A stretch of 64,000 nucleotides of DNA from contig QFXJ01000030.1 in assembly GCA_003402375.1 (NCBI GenBank), positions 1 to 64,000 on the forward strand. The letters are read 5' to 3'. The notes beneath the pieces are model-generated. The model was not told where the DNA came from. It did no database searches and was given only the letters and a program-made list of their open reading frames with translations. The translations under genes and the position numbers were made by a program. This DNA is from Candidatus Nitrotoga sp. CP45. Lineage in GTDB: Bacteria > Pseudomonadota > Gammaproteobacteria > Burkholderiales > Gallionellaceae. Below are positions 21,385 through 30,404 of this stretch, piece after piece. Numbering within the stretch: the stretch's first letter is position 1; the number at the start of each line of letters is the position of its first letter.

Positions 21385-21939
21385 ATGAAGACATCAAAAA
21401 TGCGTCTTTCTTTAACTTTAATCATGGCACTGATGGCGGGAACGTTGACTAGCGAAGCAGTATTCGCGGCAGGCGGAGGGTATGGTGGTTGGCGCGGAGG
21501 GGGCGGCTGGCATGGCGGCGGAGGTTGGCGTGGTAACGGCTGGGGAGGGGGGCGTGTAGGCATCTATCTCGGTGCACCGATTGGTTTTAACTTTGGCTAT
21601 TCCCCGTACCCATACTACAGAACACCGTATTATGGATCACCGTACTATGGATCGCCTTATTATTATTCACCGGCACCCGCTTATTATCCTCCAGCTTACC
21701 CACCGGTGCAGCCTGCGCCAATAATTTACACCGAGCAAAGGAACGACCCACCGATAAAAACACAGGACGCACCGAGAACGTCACAAGACATTCAAGAGTC
21801 CTGGTGGTATTACTGCGTCGATGCCAAGGCCTATTATCCATACATTAATAAATGCCCAGGAGGCTGGCTGCGAGTCGCACCGCAACCTGCACCTGATTCA
21901 GATGATCAACCCGCTGTAAATAATGTACCTGCGCCATGA
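21385..21939 (+). CDS. Secreted Gly/Tyr/Pro-rich protein
   Basis: Signal peptide, GGGGW repeats, YYGSPYYGSPYY repeats, conserved-looking WWYYCVDAKAYYPYINKCPGGWLRV. Confidence 0.75.
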   Translation: MKTSKMRLSLTLIMALMAGTLTSEAVFAAGGGYGGWRGGGGWHGGGGWRGNGWGGGRVGIYLGAPIGFNFGYSPYPYYRTPYYGSPYYGSPYYYSPAPAYYPPAYPPVQPAPIIYTEQRNDPPIKTQDAPRTSQDIQESWWYYCVDAKAYYPYINKCPGGWLRVAPQPAPDSDDQPAVNNVPAP

Positions 21940-22649
21940 CCCATAAAATGCGACTTCCTACTGTGCTAGTGGCAGTACTTGTACTGAGCGCTTGTTCATC
22001 AATACCGACTGGTCCGGGTATGCTTGCGCTACCGGGCACGGGAAAAAGCTTTAACCAGTTCCGATTTGACGAGGCCGATTGCAGGCATTATGCCAGCGCC
22101 CAAGTTGATGGCCGCACAGCAAATCAAGCTGCTGCCGATAGTGGAGTCAAAAGCGCCGTCATTGGAACTGCGATTGGTGCCACAGCGGGCGCATTGCTAG
22201 GGGGGCACAGTGGTGCTGGCGTGGGTGCCGGATCTGGATTACTCGTTGGTTCCATGGTAGGAATGGATACAGGTGAAAGCTCGGGCCGCAACCTGCAACA
22301 GCGTTATGACTTTGCATATCACCAATGCATGTATGCAAAAGGCCATCGTGTCCCAGTATCGGGGCGCTTAGAATCTTCGCGGCCGCCTGTTAAGAAGAGT
22401 AATTACGCATCCCCACCGGCTCCAAGCGCGGTTCCATCGTTGCCATCGACTCGTTCTTTCATACCTCCGCCGCCTCCACGTGGCAATCCACCTCCACCGC
22501 CCCCCGATGTTATCACTCCCCCATCGGCGCCTGACGACATTCAGCCACTACTGACGCCTGATGGCAAATTACCACTAATGCCTTCTGATGATTTTCAGCC
22601 ACCAATACCTCCAAGCGGCAATCCGCCGCCGCCACCGCCCGATGCTTAG
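21936..22649 (+). CDS. Glycine-zipper lipoprotein with Pro-rich C-terminal tail
   Basis: Lipobox LSACSS; GTAIGATAGALLGGHSGAGVGAGSGLLVGS; polyproline tail; overlaps the upstream stop. Confidence 0.8.
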   Translation: MTHKMRLPTVLVAVLVLSACSSIPTGPGMLALPGTGKSFNQFRFDEADCRHYASAQVDGRTANQAAADSGVKSAVIGTAIGATAGALLGGHSGAGVGAGSGLLVGSMVGMDTGESSGRNLQQRYDFAYHQCMYAKGHRVPVSGRLESSRPPVKKSNYASPPAPSAVPSLPSTRSFIPPPPPRGNPPPPPPDVITPPSAPDDIQPLLTPDGKLPLMPSDDFQPPIPPSGNPPPPPPDA

Positions 22650-22681
22650 TCATCAATGTGGTTCACGAGAGTATCGGTATT

Positions 22682-22885
22682 TCAATGCCTCGCGACTTCT
22701 GCCTGTTTGAACGCGATGGGCGGCGCGATAGCATTACCTTCAAGATCGAATACCCATAACAATGCCTCATATCCAAAAAGTGCATTGGTAGCCAAATTGA
22801 ATATTGGCTGAAACACGCTACGCGGTTGCAAAGCGCTAAAATTAGCCCGTACATCGTTTTCTTGAACTTCAAGCCTGTAGTTCCA
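22682..22885 (-). pseudogene. Fragment of an EAL-type c-di-GMP phosphodiesterase domain
   Basis: Frame reads LEVQENDVRANFSALQPRSVFQPIFNLATNALFGYEALLWVFDLEGNAIAPPIAFKQAEVARH*, i.e. the EAL-domain start (xxFQPIxdLxtxxxxGYEALLR). Confidence 0.7.
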
Positions 22886-22963
22886 TTAAGGCTGAGACTT
22901 TATGCATGGCGCAGTTCATTCTGAAGTGCATTTAAGCGATCAAGTTGTGACATGACACGCCCT

Positions 22964-23082
22964 TTATTTCCTTGAATAGATTTGATCAAACAAACCGCCA
23001 TCTTTAAAATATACTGCCTGCACTTGTTTCAAGCTGCCAAACACCTCATTCACGGTAAAAAGTTTAAGTGGCGGCAAGATGA
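22964..23082 (-). pseudogene. C-terminal fragment of a sulfate-binding protein (Sbp/CysP)
   Basis: [37 protein letters not shown] aligns with [37 protein letters not shown] of the intact gene at 25193-26200. Confidence 0.8.
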
Positions 23083-23116
23083 CGGAACTTATCAAATGAA
23101 TACATTTAGATTTAAT

Positions 23117-24739
23117 CTAAAAAGCATAAAATGAAGTTTCAACATACAAAAAGCTTGAGTTATCTTTACGCCCAAGCTCTACTAGCTGGGACGTCTTTTT
23201 AGTGAAGTCGCCTGCCATAAAGTACGCATAGCCCACGTTAAGCCCCATATATTTACTAATTGGATATCGCACGCGAATATCGAACTCTTCGCCTATGTTT
23301 TTGCCATTTTTACCAGTCTGATCGCGTAGGTTCGCTCCACCACTCCAGCGGTCTGTGACGCTGTCCAACTCATACCAGTTATAGCCAAAATCAATTTTTA
23401 ACTTACTGGTAGGGTTAAACTCAACGCGAACCTTAGATGCATGAATGTTCTCCATCTGGATATAGTCATTATTCGACCAGGGTCTGGCAAAGCCGAATAA
23501 ACGCTCAAAACGTTGGCTGGTGTTGTCTTTTGGGTTTTTATCACCACTGGCAAAACTTATAAGGCCGCTCAGGCGGGGTTTCCAGGAATGGTTGGCGGTA
23601 TATCCAGCTTCCAGGCTATAAGCATAGGCATCGTGATCAAGCCCGCCATCCTCACCCCATTGCTTGACATAATTTGCATCGTAATCCAGGCCGGTATTCC
23701 CTACCACCCCATACCCACGCAAACCAGCGGTATGGATATCACGATTTTTATGGGCGCTTGCCGGTGCAATGGTTCCATCCGAAGCATATAAAACTTTGCT
23801 GCCATTTTGCTGAAACAGGTAATAATAGGGTTGCAGGGTGACGACTTTAGACCATTTGCGCCACTCTCCGGTAGCACCATAGAACCATTGTGCTTGATCG
23901 GCTTTATCCGCCTGGTCAATTAAGCGAACGACAGGCTGCAAGGCAAAAAAATCTGCCTGCCAGTCACTTTCTGGCTGGCCCAGAGTCGTCCGTAACCCCT
24001 GGAAGTTGTTTGTTGTATTGCGCCACTCATTACGTGCAACCAAACGGCGGTCTGTTAATTCGAAAGCCATGCGTCCAGCTTTTATGCTGATGGACCGATC
24101 ATTACCCAGATCATCTTTACCCAACGCATCTTTAAAATACAGCTCACCGTAACCCTGCATTACATCTACTTTGTTAAAATCCCGATTATCTGGCGCGAAT
24201 ACACTGTTAAACCGTCGAGAATCTTGCAGCTCAATTGTGGCGCGAAATGGATCAAACTTACTCTTAACCGCAGCATATAAACGTGTGCGCAATAAAAACG
24301 GTTCATCCAAAACATCCTTATTACGGCGAAAATCATTGTCACGATATTCATAACGAAGCCTGGATTCCAGACCCAAATCCACCCAATCCACATTTTCCAA
24401 GCCTTCAGTATCTTTCAACCATGTTTTGTTGAGTTGCCTTACATAGCGCGGCGGCTCAGTTTCACGTTGCAACCCATAACTACGGACTGGAATGTAGTAT
24501 GTATGGGTTTCTGCTTTGGCGGATTCCTTAGCCTTCAAAAAAGCATTCTCCTTTTCTATCTCCTGTAATCGTTCTGATATGCGTCTTTTTTGATCAAGTT
24601 CATGCTCCTGCCCGTTTAATTGTGGTGCATTTTCCTGCGCAAAGGCGATGAGTGGCGTTATTAATAAAGTACCAGCCAGCAGTCTGGCTATTACCCGTAA
24701 CCGGAAAGCTTTTTTCTTGTGTAACTGCAATGCTTTCAT
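23117..24739 (-). CDS. Outer-membrane porin, alginate-export family-like
   Basis: Signal peptide, coiled-coil N-terminus, LGLESRLRYEYRDNDFRR...beta-barrel, C-terminal aromatic residue. Confidence 0.75.
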   Translation of the reverse strand: MKALQLHKKKAFRLRVIARLLAGTLLITPLIAFAQENAPQLNGQEHELDQKRRISERLQEIEKENAFLKAKESAKAETHTYYIPVRSYGLQRETEPPRYVRQLNKTWLKDTEGLENVDWVDLGLESRLRYEYRDNDFRRNKDVLDEPFLLRTRLYAAVKSKFDPFRATIELQDSRRFNSVFAPDNRDFNKVDVMQGYGELYFKDALGKDDLGNDRSISIKAGRMAFELTDRRLVARNEWRNTTNNFQGLRTTLGQPESDWQADFFALQPVVRLIDQADKADQAQWFYGATGEWRKWSKVVTLQPYYYLFQQNGSKVLYASDGTIAPASAHKNRDIHTAGLRGYGVVGNTGLDYDANYVKQWGEDGGLDHDAYAYSLEAGYTANHSWKPRLSGLISFASGDKNPKDNTSQRFERLFGFARPWSNNDYIQMENIHASKVRVEFNPTSKLKIDFGYNWYELDSVTDRWSGGANLRDQTGKNGKNIGEEFDIRVRYPISKYMGLNVGYAYFMAGDFTKKTSQLVELGRKDNSSFLYVETSFYAF

Positions 24740-24767
24740 TCACGAATTCCTTAAAATCATGTGATAT

Positions 24768-24891
24768 CTATAGACTCGGCCCGATTTATCCGTGAGTCAC
24801 CCAGTTTAAATTGCTCATAGAACTTGTATTTATTGACTTGCATGAGTGTCTCTCATACATGAGTCGCGGATAAATCAGGCCGGATCAATAG
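24768..24891. mobile_element. 124-bp MITE-like element, copy 1
   Basis: Imperfect ~32-bp terminal inverted repeats (CTATAGACTCGGCCCGATTTATCCGTGAGTCA / CTATTGATCCGGCCTGATTTATCCGCGACTCA); near-identical inverted copy at 46811-46934. Confidence 0.85.
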
Positions 24892-24892
24892 T

Positions 24893-25129
24893 ATTCCGGT
24901 CAGCCTGGGAAACACCATTTATTGTGTAACTCATTCTTCCGGTTATAATTTTGCAATCGATACTTCAGTAGATTTCACTAATACCACTACGTTTGAGCCA
25001 ACCCTCAATTCCAGCTCGTTGATGGAACGGGTGGTGGTGACTGGCTTTACCGTGCCAAATAGTGTGCTCACCACAACCTCCGACACCACCGGTTCAGTCA
25101 CGATTTCAATAATCTTGCCCTTGAATTAA
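24893..25129 (+). pseudogene. C-terminal remnant of an unidentified protein, 5' end lost at the MITE boundary
   Basis: Open frame SIPVSLGNTIYCVTHSSGYNFAIDTSVDFTNTTTFEPTLNSSSLMERVVVTGFTVPNSVLTTTSDTTGSVTISIILPLN* starting at the element edge, no start codon. Confidence 0.45.
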
Positions 25130-25192
25130 TTTCTTGTATTAATTGCGTTGATGGTCATTTTTCCCGACGAATCAGTCAGAAATGCATAACCG

Positions 25193-26200
25193 TTATTTTT
25201 TGGAATAAATCTGATCGAACACGCCGCCATCAGCAAAGTGTTCCTTTTGCGCCTTGCTCCAACCACCAAACTCCCCATCAATGGTAATTAGATTTAGTTT
25301 CGGGAATTGTTTGGCATATTTTGCGGCCACTTTTTCATCCGTAGGGCGATAATAATTTTTAGCGGCAATTTCCTGACCTACTGGCGTATAAAGATAATTC
25401 AAATAAGCTTCTGCCACTTTACGTGTGCCATGTTTGTCAACGTTTTTGTCAACCACGGTAACGGATGGCTCAGCCAGAATGCTCAGCGAAGGTGCTACGA
25501 TGTCAAATTTATCCGGTCCCAGTTCTTTGACGGCAAGATTTGCTTCGTTTTCCCATGCCAGCAATACGTCGCCAATTCCGCGCTCAACAAATGTAGTTGT
25601 AGAACCGCGCGCGCCCGAATCTAATACAGGGACATTGGAGAACAATTTGCCGACAAGCTCCTTGGCCTTGGCCGGGTTGTTTCCATTCTTCTTTAACGCA
25701 TAACCCCAAGCTGCAAGATAATTCCAACGCGCACCGCCAGAAGTTTTAGGATTAGGCGTAATGACAGATACACCGGCTTTGATCAAATCATCCCAGTCGC
25801 GGATATGTTTTGGATTGCCCTTGCGCACTAGAAATACGATGGTGGATGTATAGGGCGAGCTATTGTGCTGCAAGCGCGTTTGCCAGTTAGCCGGGATCAA
25901 ACCGGCCTTGCTTTGCAATACGTCCACATCGTAAGCCAGGGCGAGTGTTGCCACGTCTGCTTCCAGGCCGTCGATAATGGCGCGTGCTTGTTTACCAGAG
26001 CCGCCATGCGATTGCTTGATGGTGACATCATCGCCGGTCTGAGTTTTCCAGTGCTTGGCGAATGCTTCATTGAATTCCTTATAAAGCTCACGCGTTGGAT
26101 CGTAGGAGACGTTCAGCAATTTGATGTTTGCCGCCAAAACGACTGGGCTTATGGTGGTGAATAGCAATGCCAGTGTTGATGTGATAATAATTTTTTTCAC
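25193..26200 (-). CDS. sbp: Sulfate ABC transporter substrate-binding protein
   Basis: Signal peptide; [38 protein letters not shown]-like and [12 protein letters not shown] motifs. Confidence 0.93.
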   Translation of the reverse strand: MKKIIITSTLALLFTTISPVVLAANIKLLNVSYDPTRELYKEFNEAFAKHWKTQTGDDVTIKQSHGGSGKQARAIIDGLEADVATLALAYDVDVLQSKAGLIPANWQTRLQHNSSPYTSTIVFLVRKGNPKHIRDWDDLIKAGVSVITPNPKTSGGARWNYLAAWGYALKKNGNNPAKAKELVGKLFSNVPVLDSGARGSTTTFVERGIGDVLLAWENEANLAVKELGPDKFDIVAPSLSILAEPSVTVVDKNVDKHGTRKVAEAYLNYLYTPVGQEIAAKNYYRPTDEKVAAKYAKQFPKLNLITIDGEFGGWSKAQKEHFADGGVFDQIYSKK

Positions 26201-26407
26201 TAAAATTTCCTTTATAGTTAAAGCCCATTAACAAACTTGACGCCAATATGCTTCAGCGAGGTGCGCATTCTGGAGAGATTTTTTTCCTACGTGAACCAAT
26301 TAATTCTTAATTGCATATCTGTTTTTTGCATATAGGAAGAACCGAAAGTCGGGGGTAGGTCATGCAACGAAATTGACAGCCCCGGGCAAAACACGGAAAC
26401 TACGCGT

Positions 26408-26463
26408 CAGTGCCGATTTGACATCAGCTTGCGGGGCACTTTAAAAATTCCAGCTAAAGCGAA
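26408..26463 (+). ncRNA. SAM-II-like riboswitch aptamer upstream of metX
   Basis: AGTGCCGATTTGACATCAGCTTGCGGGGCACTTTAAAAATTCCAGCTAAAGCG matches the SAM-II pattern (P1, GATTT, GCTTGC, P1', A-rich stretch, GCTAAAG pseudoknot strand) and lies 5' of metX. Confidence 0.8.
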
Positions 26464-26484
26464 GCGACCCGCTCCGCTTTAGCT
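26452..26484 (+). promoter_or_regulatory. Likely expression-platform hairpin of the SAM-II element
   Basis: AGCTAAAGCG(AAGCGACCCGCTC)CGCTTTAGCT; 5' arm overlaps the aptamer GCTAAAG strand, so the two structures are mutually exclusive. Confidence 0.65.
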
Positions 26485-26513
26485 GAACGGGTTTTGTTTT
26501 TGAGGATCCTTAA

Positions 26514-27653
26514 TTGAACGCATCAAATAACATCGGCATCGTCAATGCGCAGTACGCGCAGTTCAATACCCCAATTTCATGTAAAAGCGGGGCTATGTTG
26601 CCCAATTACGAACTGGTATATGAGACTTACGGCTCGCTAAACAGCGATAAATCCAATGCCGTCCTGGTTTGCCATGCGCTTTCCGGACATCATCATGTAG
26701 CAGGTTATTATGTGGATGATCCGAAAAACGTCGGTTGGTGGGACACGATGGTGGGTCCCGGTAAGCCTATCGACACTGAGAAATTTTTCGTCATCGGCCT
26801 GAACAATCTTGGTGGCTGCCATGGTTCCACAGGCCCCATGAGTATCAACCCGAAAACTGGCAAACCTTATGGCGCAAGCTTTCCCGTGGTGACAGTGGAA
26901 GACTGGGTTGAATCGCAAGCACGTCTAGCCGATCAGCTCGGCATTGATCAATTTGCGGCAATAATCGGCGGCAGTCTGGGTGGAATGCAGGCATTGCAAT
27001 GGTCGTTGGCACATCCTGAGCGGGTGCGCCATGTACTGGCGATTGCCTCGGCACCTCGTCTGACCGCACAAAATATCGCATTCAATGATGTGGCACGCAA
27101 TGCAATTTTGACTGACCCCAATTTTTACGGTGGTGATTATTATGAACACGGCGTGGTCCCTACGCGTGGCTTGCGCCTAGCGCGCATGCTGGGACATATC
27201 ACCTATCTTTCCAACGATGCGATGGCGGACAAATTCGGGCGTGGGCTGCGCTCCGACAAGTATAGCTACAGCTATGATATCGATTTCGAGATCGAATCTT
27301 ATCTACGCTATCAGGGCGACAAATTTGCCGCCTATTTTGACGCTAATACCTATTTGCTCATGACCAAAGCGTTAGATTACTTTGATCCCGCCCGCGAATA
27401 CGATGATGACCTGAATAAAGCTTTCGCCGTTGCGCGTGCAAATTTTTTAGTTGTGTCATTTACCACCGACTGGCGCTTTGCACCGGAGCGTTCGCGCGCC
27501 ATCGTCAAGTCACTGCTTCATAACCGCCTTAAAGTTAGCTACGCTGAGATTACCTCGACGCATGGGCATGATTCTTTTCTGATGCAGCATACGCATTACC
27601 ATAATGTGATGCGCGCTTACTTCGACAATATTGCCAGCGAGTTTACTGCATGA
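26514..27653 (+). CDS. metX: Homoserine O-acyltransferase MetX (TTG start)
   Basis: [41 protein letters not shown] nucleophile motif, followed by metW. Confidence 0.96.
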   Translation: MNASNNIGIVNAQYAQFNTPISCKSGAMLPNYELVYETYGSLNSDKSNAVLVCHALSGHHHVAGYYVDDPKNVGWWDTMVGPGKPIDTEKFFVIGLNNLGGCHGSTGPMSINPKTGKPYGASFPVVTVEDWVESQARLADQLGIDQFAAIIGGSLGGMQALQWSLAHPERVRHVLAIASAPRLTAQNIAFNDVARNAILTDPNFYGGDYYEHGVVPTRGLRLARMLGHITYLSNDAMADKFGRGLRSDKYSYSYDIDFEIESYLRYQGDKFAAYFDANTYLLMTKALDYFDPAREYDDDLNKAFAVARANFLVVSFTTDWRFAPERSRAIVKSLLHNRLKVSYAEITSTHGHDSFLMQHTHYHNVMRAYFDNIASEFTA

Positions 27654-28264
27654 GCACGCATGATCACTCCACTCTCGCCGCAACCCGTCCTGATTTCGCC
27701 GCAATAGCGTCATGGATTCCGCAAGGCGCTTCAGTCCTGGACTTGGGTTGCGGTGACGGCAGCTTGCTGCGCTATTTGCAGGGGACGAGCAAGGTTCAAG
27801 GCTATGGGGTAGAAATCAGTGACGATAACATCGTGGCATGTATCCAGAATCAGGTGAATGTAATTCAAGGCAACTTGGAATCAGGACTTTCCGGTTTTGA
27901 AAGCGATGCCTTTGATTATGTCATTCTGTCGCAGACGCTACAGGCCACTCGTCACACGGAACCCCTGATGCAGGAAATGCTACGCGTGGGACGTGAAGGT
28001 ATAGTCAGCTTTCCCAATTTCGGCTACTGGCGGAACCGTATGGACATATTGCAAGGAAATATGCCGGTATCTGAAGATCTGCCCTATCAGTGGTATGACA
28101 CACCCAATATTCATCTGTGCACACTGATTGATTTTGAGACATTCTGCTATGACAATAAAATACATATTCTTGATCGACGCGTCATGACAGGCGATAGCGA
28201 GATAAAACTATTGCCTAATCTGTTAGGCAGCACCGCGGTGTATCGCTTCAAGCGTGCTGATTAA
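27650..28264 (+). CDS. metW: Methionine biosynthesis protein MetW
   Basis: [15 protein letters not shown]-binding motif, [12 protein letters not shown]; overlaps metX stop. Confidence 0.95.
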   Translation: MSTHDHSTLAATRPDFAAIASWIPQGASVLDLGCGDGSLLRYLQGTSKVQGYGVEISDDNIVACIQNQVNVIQGNLESGLSGFESDAFDYVILSQTLQATRHTEPLMQEMLRVGREGIVSFPNFGYWRNRMDILQGNMPVSEDLPYQWYDTPNIHLCTLIDFETFCYDNKIHILDRRVMTGDSEIKLLPNLLGSTAVYRFKRAD

Positions 28265-28267
28265 TCC

Positions 28268-29527
28268 ATGAGTGTCATCGCGCAGCTGTTCACGCGGCGC
28301 ATGTTGATTTGCATATTTACCGGTTTCAGCTCCGGCCTGCCGTTGTACTTATTGTTCAATTTGGTGCCCGCCTGGCTGCGTAGCGAGCAAGTTGATCTCA
28401 AAACCATCGGCCTGTTCGCGCTGATCCAATTCCCCTATACCTGGAAATTCCTGTGGTCGCCACTATTGGATCGCTATGTCCTGCCTTTGCTTGGGCGACG
28501 GCGCGGCTGGATGCTGCTCACCCAAATCGGTCTGTTGGCTGTAATTGCCTCGATGGGGGCTTTTTCGCCGCAAAGCGATCTACACACTATTGCCTACATT
28601 GCAACGCTATTGGCATTTCTGAGCGCTACTCAAGACATTGTGCTGGATGCCTATCGGCGCGAATTGCTAGAGGAAAATGAACTGGGATTGGGTAATGCGG
28701 TGCACGTAAATGCCTATCGCATTGCCGGCCTAGTGCCGGGTTCACTGTCACTAATCCTGGCAGATTTTATGCCGTGGAGCATCGTGTTTATCATTACAGC
28801 GTTGTTCATGTTGCCCGGCATGGCGATGACGCTCATGGTGAAAGAGCCGCTGAATATTAACCCGCCGAAATCGTTGCGTGATGCGGTTGTTGAACCCTTT
28901 CACGAATTCATCACTCGGCATGGTTGGAAAAGCGCCCTCCTCATCCTTACCTTTCTGTTCTTTTATAAACTCGGGGACAGCATGTGCACCGCGCTGGCCA
29001 CCCCGTTCTACATGGATATGGGATTCTCTAAAACACAGATCGGCCTGATCGCCAAGAATGCGGGTCTGTGGCCCGCTGTAATTGGCGGATTACTTGGCGG
29101 ATTATGGATGGTAAAGATCGGCATTAATCGCGCCTTGTGGTTGTTTGGCGTAGTTCAAGTGGTATCAATCTTTGGATTCTTCTGGTTGGCATCGGTAGGG
29201 TATCACGCCGAAATTACCACCGTGGAACTCACCCAACTCGCTATAGTGATTGGCATAGAAGCCTTGGGCGTAGGGCTGGGTACAGCCGCGTTCGTCGCCT
29301 TCATTGCGCGCACCACCCATCCCGCCTACACCGCCACGCAATTTGCGCTATTCACCAGCCTCGCGGCGATGCCACGCACCTTCGCCAACGCAGCGACTGG
29401 CTGGTTAGTGGAAGCAATCGGCTGGACAGGATTCTTCTTGCTGTGCGCATTACTGGCACTGCCAGGAATGTTATTACTATTAAAAGTGGCACCATGGAAT
29501 GGATCGAATTCATGGACACATCAATGA
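28268..29527 (+). CDS. ampG: AmpG-family muropeptide MFS transporter
   Basis: FTGFSSGLPLYLLFNLVPAWLR, FPYTWKFLWSPLLDRY, SATQDIVLDAYRRELL. Confidence 0.9.
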   Translation: MSVIAQLFTRRMLICIFTGFSSGLPLYLLFNLVPAWLRSEQVDLKTIGLFALIQFPYTWKFLWSPLLDRYVLPLLGRRRGWMLLTQIGLLAVIASMGAFSPQSDLHTIAYIATLLAFLSATQDIVLDAYRRELLEENELGLGNAVHVNAYRIAGLVPGSLSLILADFMPWSIVFIITALFMLPGMAMTLMVKEPLNINPPKSLRDAVVEPFHEFITRHGWKSALLILTFLFFYKLGDSMCTALATPFYMDMGFSKTQIGLIAKNAGLWPAVIGGLLGGLWMVKIGINRALWLFGVVQVVSIFGFFWLASVGYHAEITTVELTQLAIVIGIEALGVGLGTAAFVAFIARTTHPAYTATQFALFTSLAAMPRTFANAATGWLVEAIGWTGFFLLCALLALPGMLLLLKVAPWNGSNSWTHQ

Positions 29528-29872
29528 CGTTAGAAAAAAAAGATTTGTATCTTATTAAATTTTGCACGACCTATCCAGCGTCAAGTCCAGCATCAAGTTC
29601 CGAATTCACTCCATCATATTTCCATTTTGCTCCTTGTAGCGATACTTTTGTTACCAGACAAAGTGGTACTCAATTTAAAACACCGTATGGCTGCTATATA
29701 TCCAGTCGTGTGACATATTGCCGCAGCTAAAACTGACTGGGTTTATTCGGGCGGGTATCGCTCGTTGGCACGGCTTTCCGACCCATATTGCCCGAATGAT
29801 TCTTTTCAGGCTACAATTGCGAACAATTTTTATTTACATTTGAGAGGGTGCCAGCCACCTGATCGGGAAGGT

Positions 29873-30391
29873 ATGTTCATGTGGGCCGCTAAGCTTGTCC
29901 TGCAGCAAGAAGTACATGCGCTCTATAGCAACCACCACGGTTGGCTGTATAGCTGGCTGCGCAAAAAGCTGGGCTGCTCCCATCGTGCTGCCGATCTGGC
30001 GCATGATACTTTTGTGCGGTTGCTTGCCCGCGAAGAGCCAGTGGCCATCCAAGAACCGCGTGCCTTTCTCACCACTGTGGCGCAACGCGTGTTGGCCAAC
30101 CACTGGCGGCGCGAACAGATCGAGCGGGCCTACCTCGATGTTTTGGCGCAGATGCCGGAAGCCTTAGCGCCATCGCCGGAAGAACGCGCTATCCTGCTCA
30201 GAACACTCGTCGAGATCGACAACCTCCTTGACGGCTTGCCCGCTTTGGCCAAGCGCGCGTTCTTGCATGCCCAGCTCGACGATATGACCTATGCCGAAAT
30301 CGCGGTCGAACTCGGCATCTCCATCAGCACCGTCAAGCGCCATCTGGTGCGTGCGGGCACTCAATGCTATTTCGCGTTGATGGCGGACTAA
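29873..30391 (+). CDS. FecI-like ECF sigma factor (ORF track start 29765; Met at 29873 preferred)
   Basis: ADLAHDTFVRLL, sigma-70 region 4 helix-turn-helix MTYAEIAVELGISISTVKRHL; followed by fecR. Confidence 0.9.
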   Translation: MFMWAAKLVLQQEVHALYSNHHGWLYSWLRKKLGCSHRAADLAHDTFVRLLAREEPVAIQEPRAFLTTVAQRVLANHWRREQIERAYLDVLAQMPEALAPSPEERAILLRTLVEIDNLLDGLPALAKRAFLHAQLDDMTYAEIAVELGISISTVKRHLVRAGTQCYFALMAD

Positions 30392-30404
30392 GGTAAGTAC
30401 GCTG

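Noticed and set aside
21480-21700. Repetitive GGNGG/TAYGGATCACC DNA considered as a repeat array
   Set aside because: Periodicity is explained by the Gly-rich and YYGSP-rich coding sequence; not a CRISPR or tandem mobile repeat.
29137-29730. 197-aa plus ORF overlapping the 3' end of ampG
   Set aside because: Out-of-frame shadow of ampG for most of its length; Arg/His-rich composition typical of a spurious frame.
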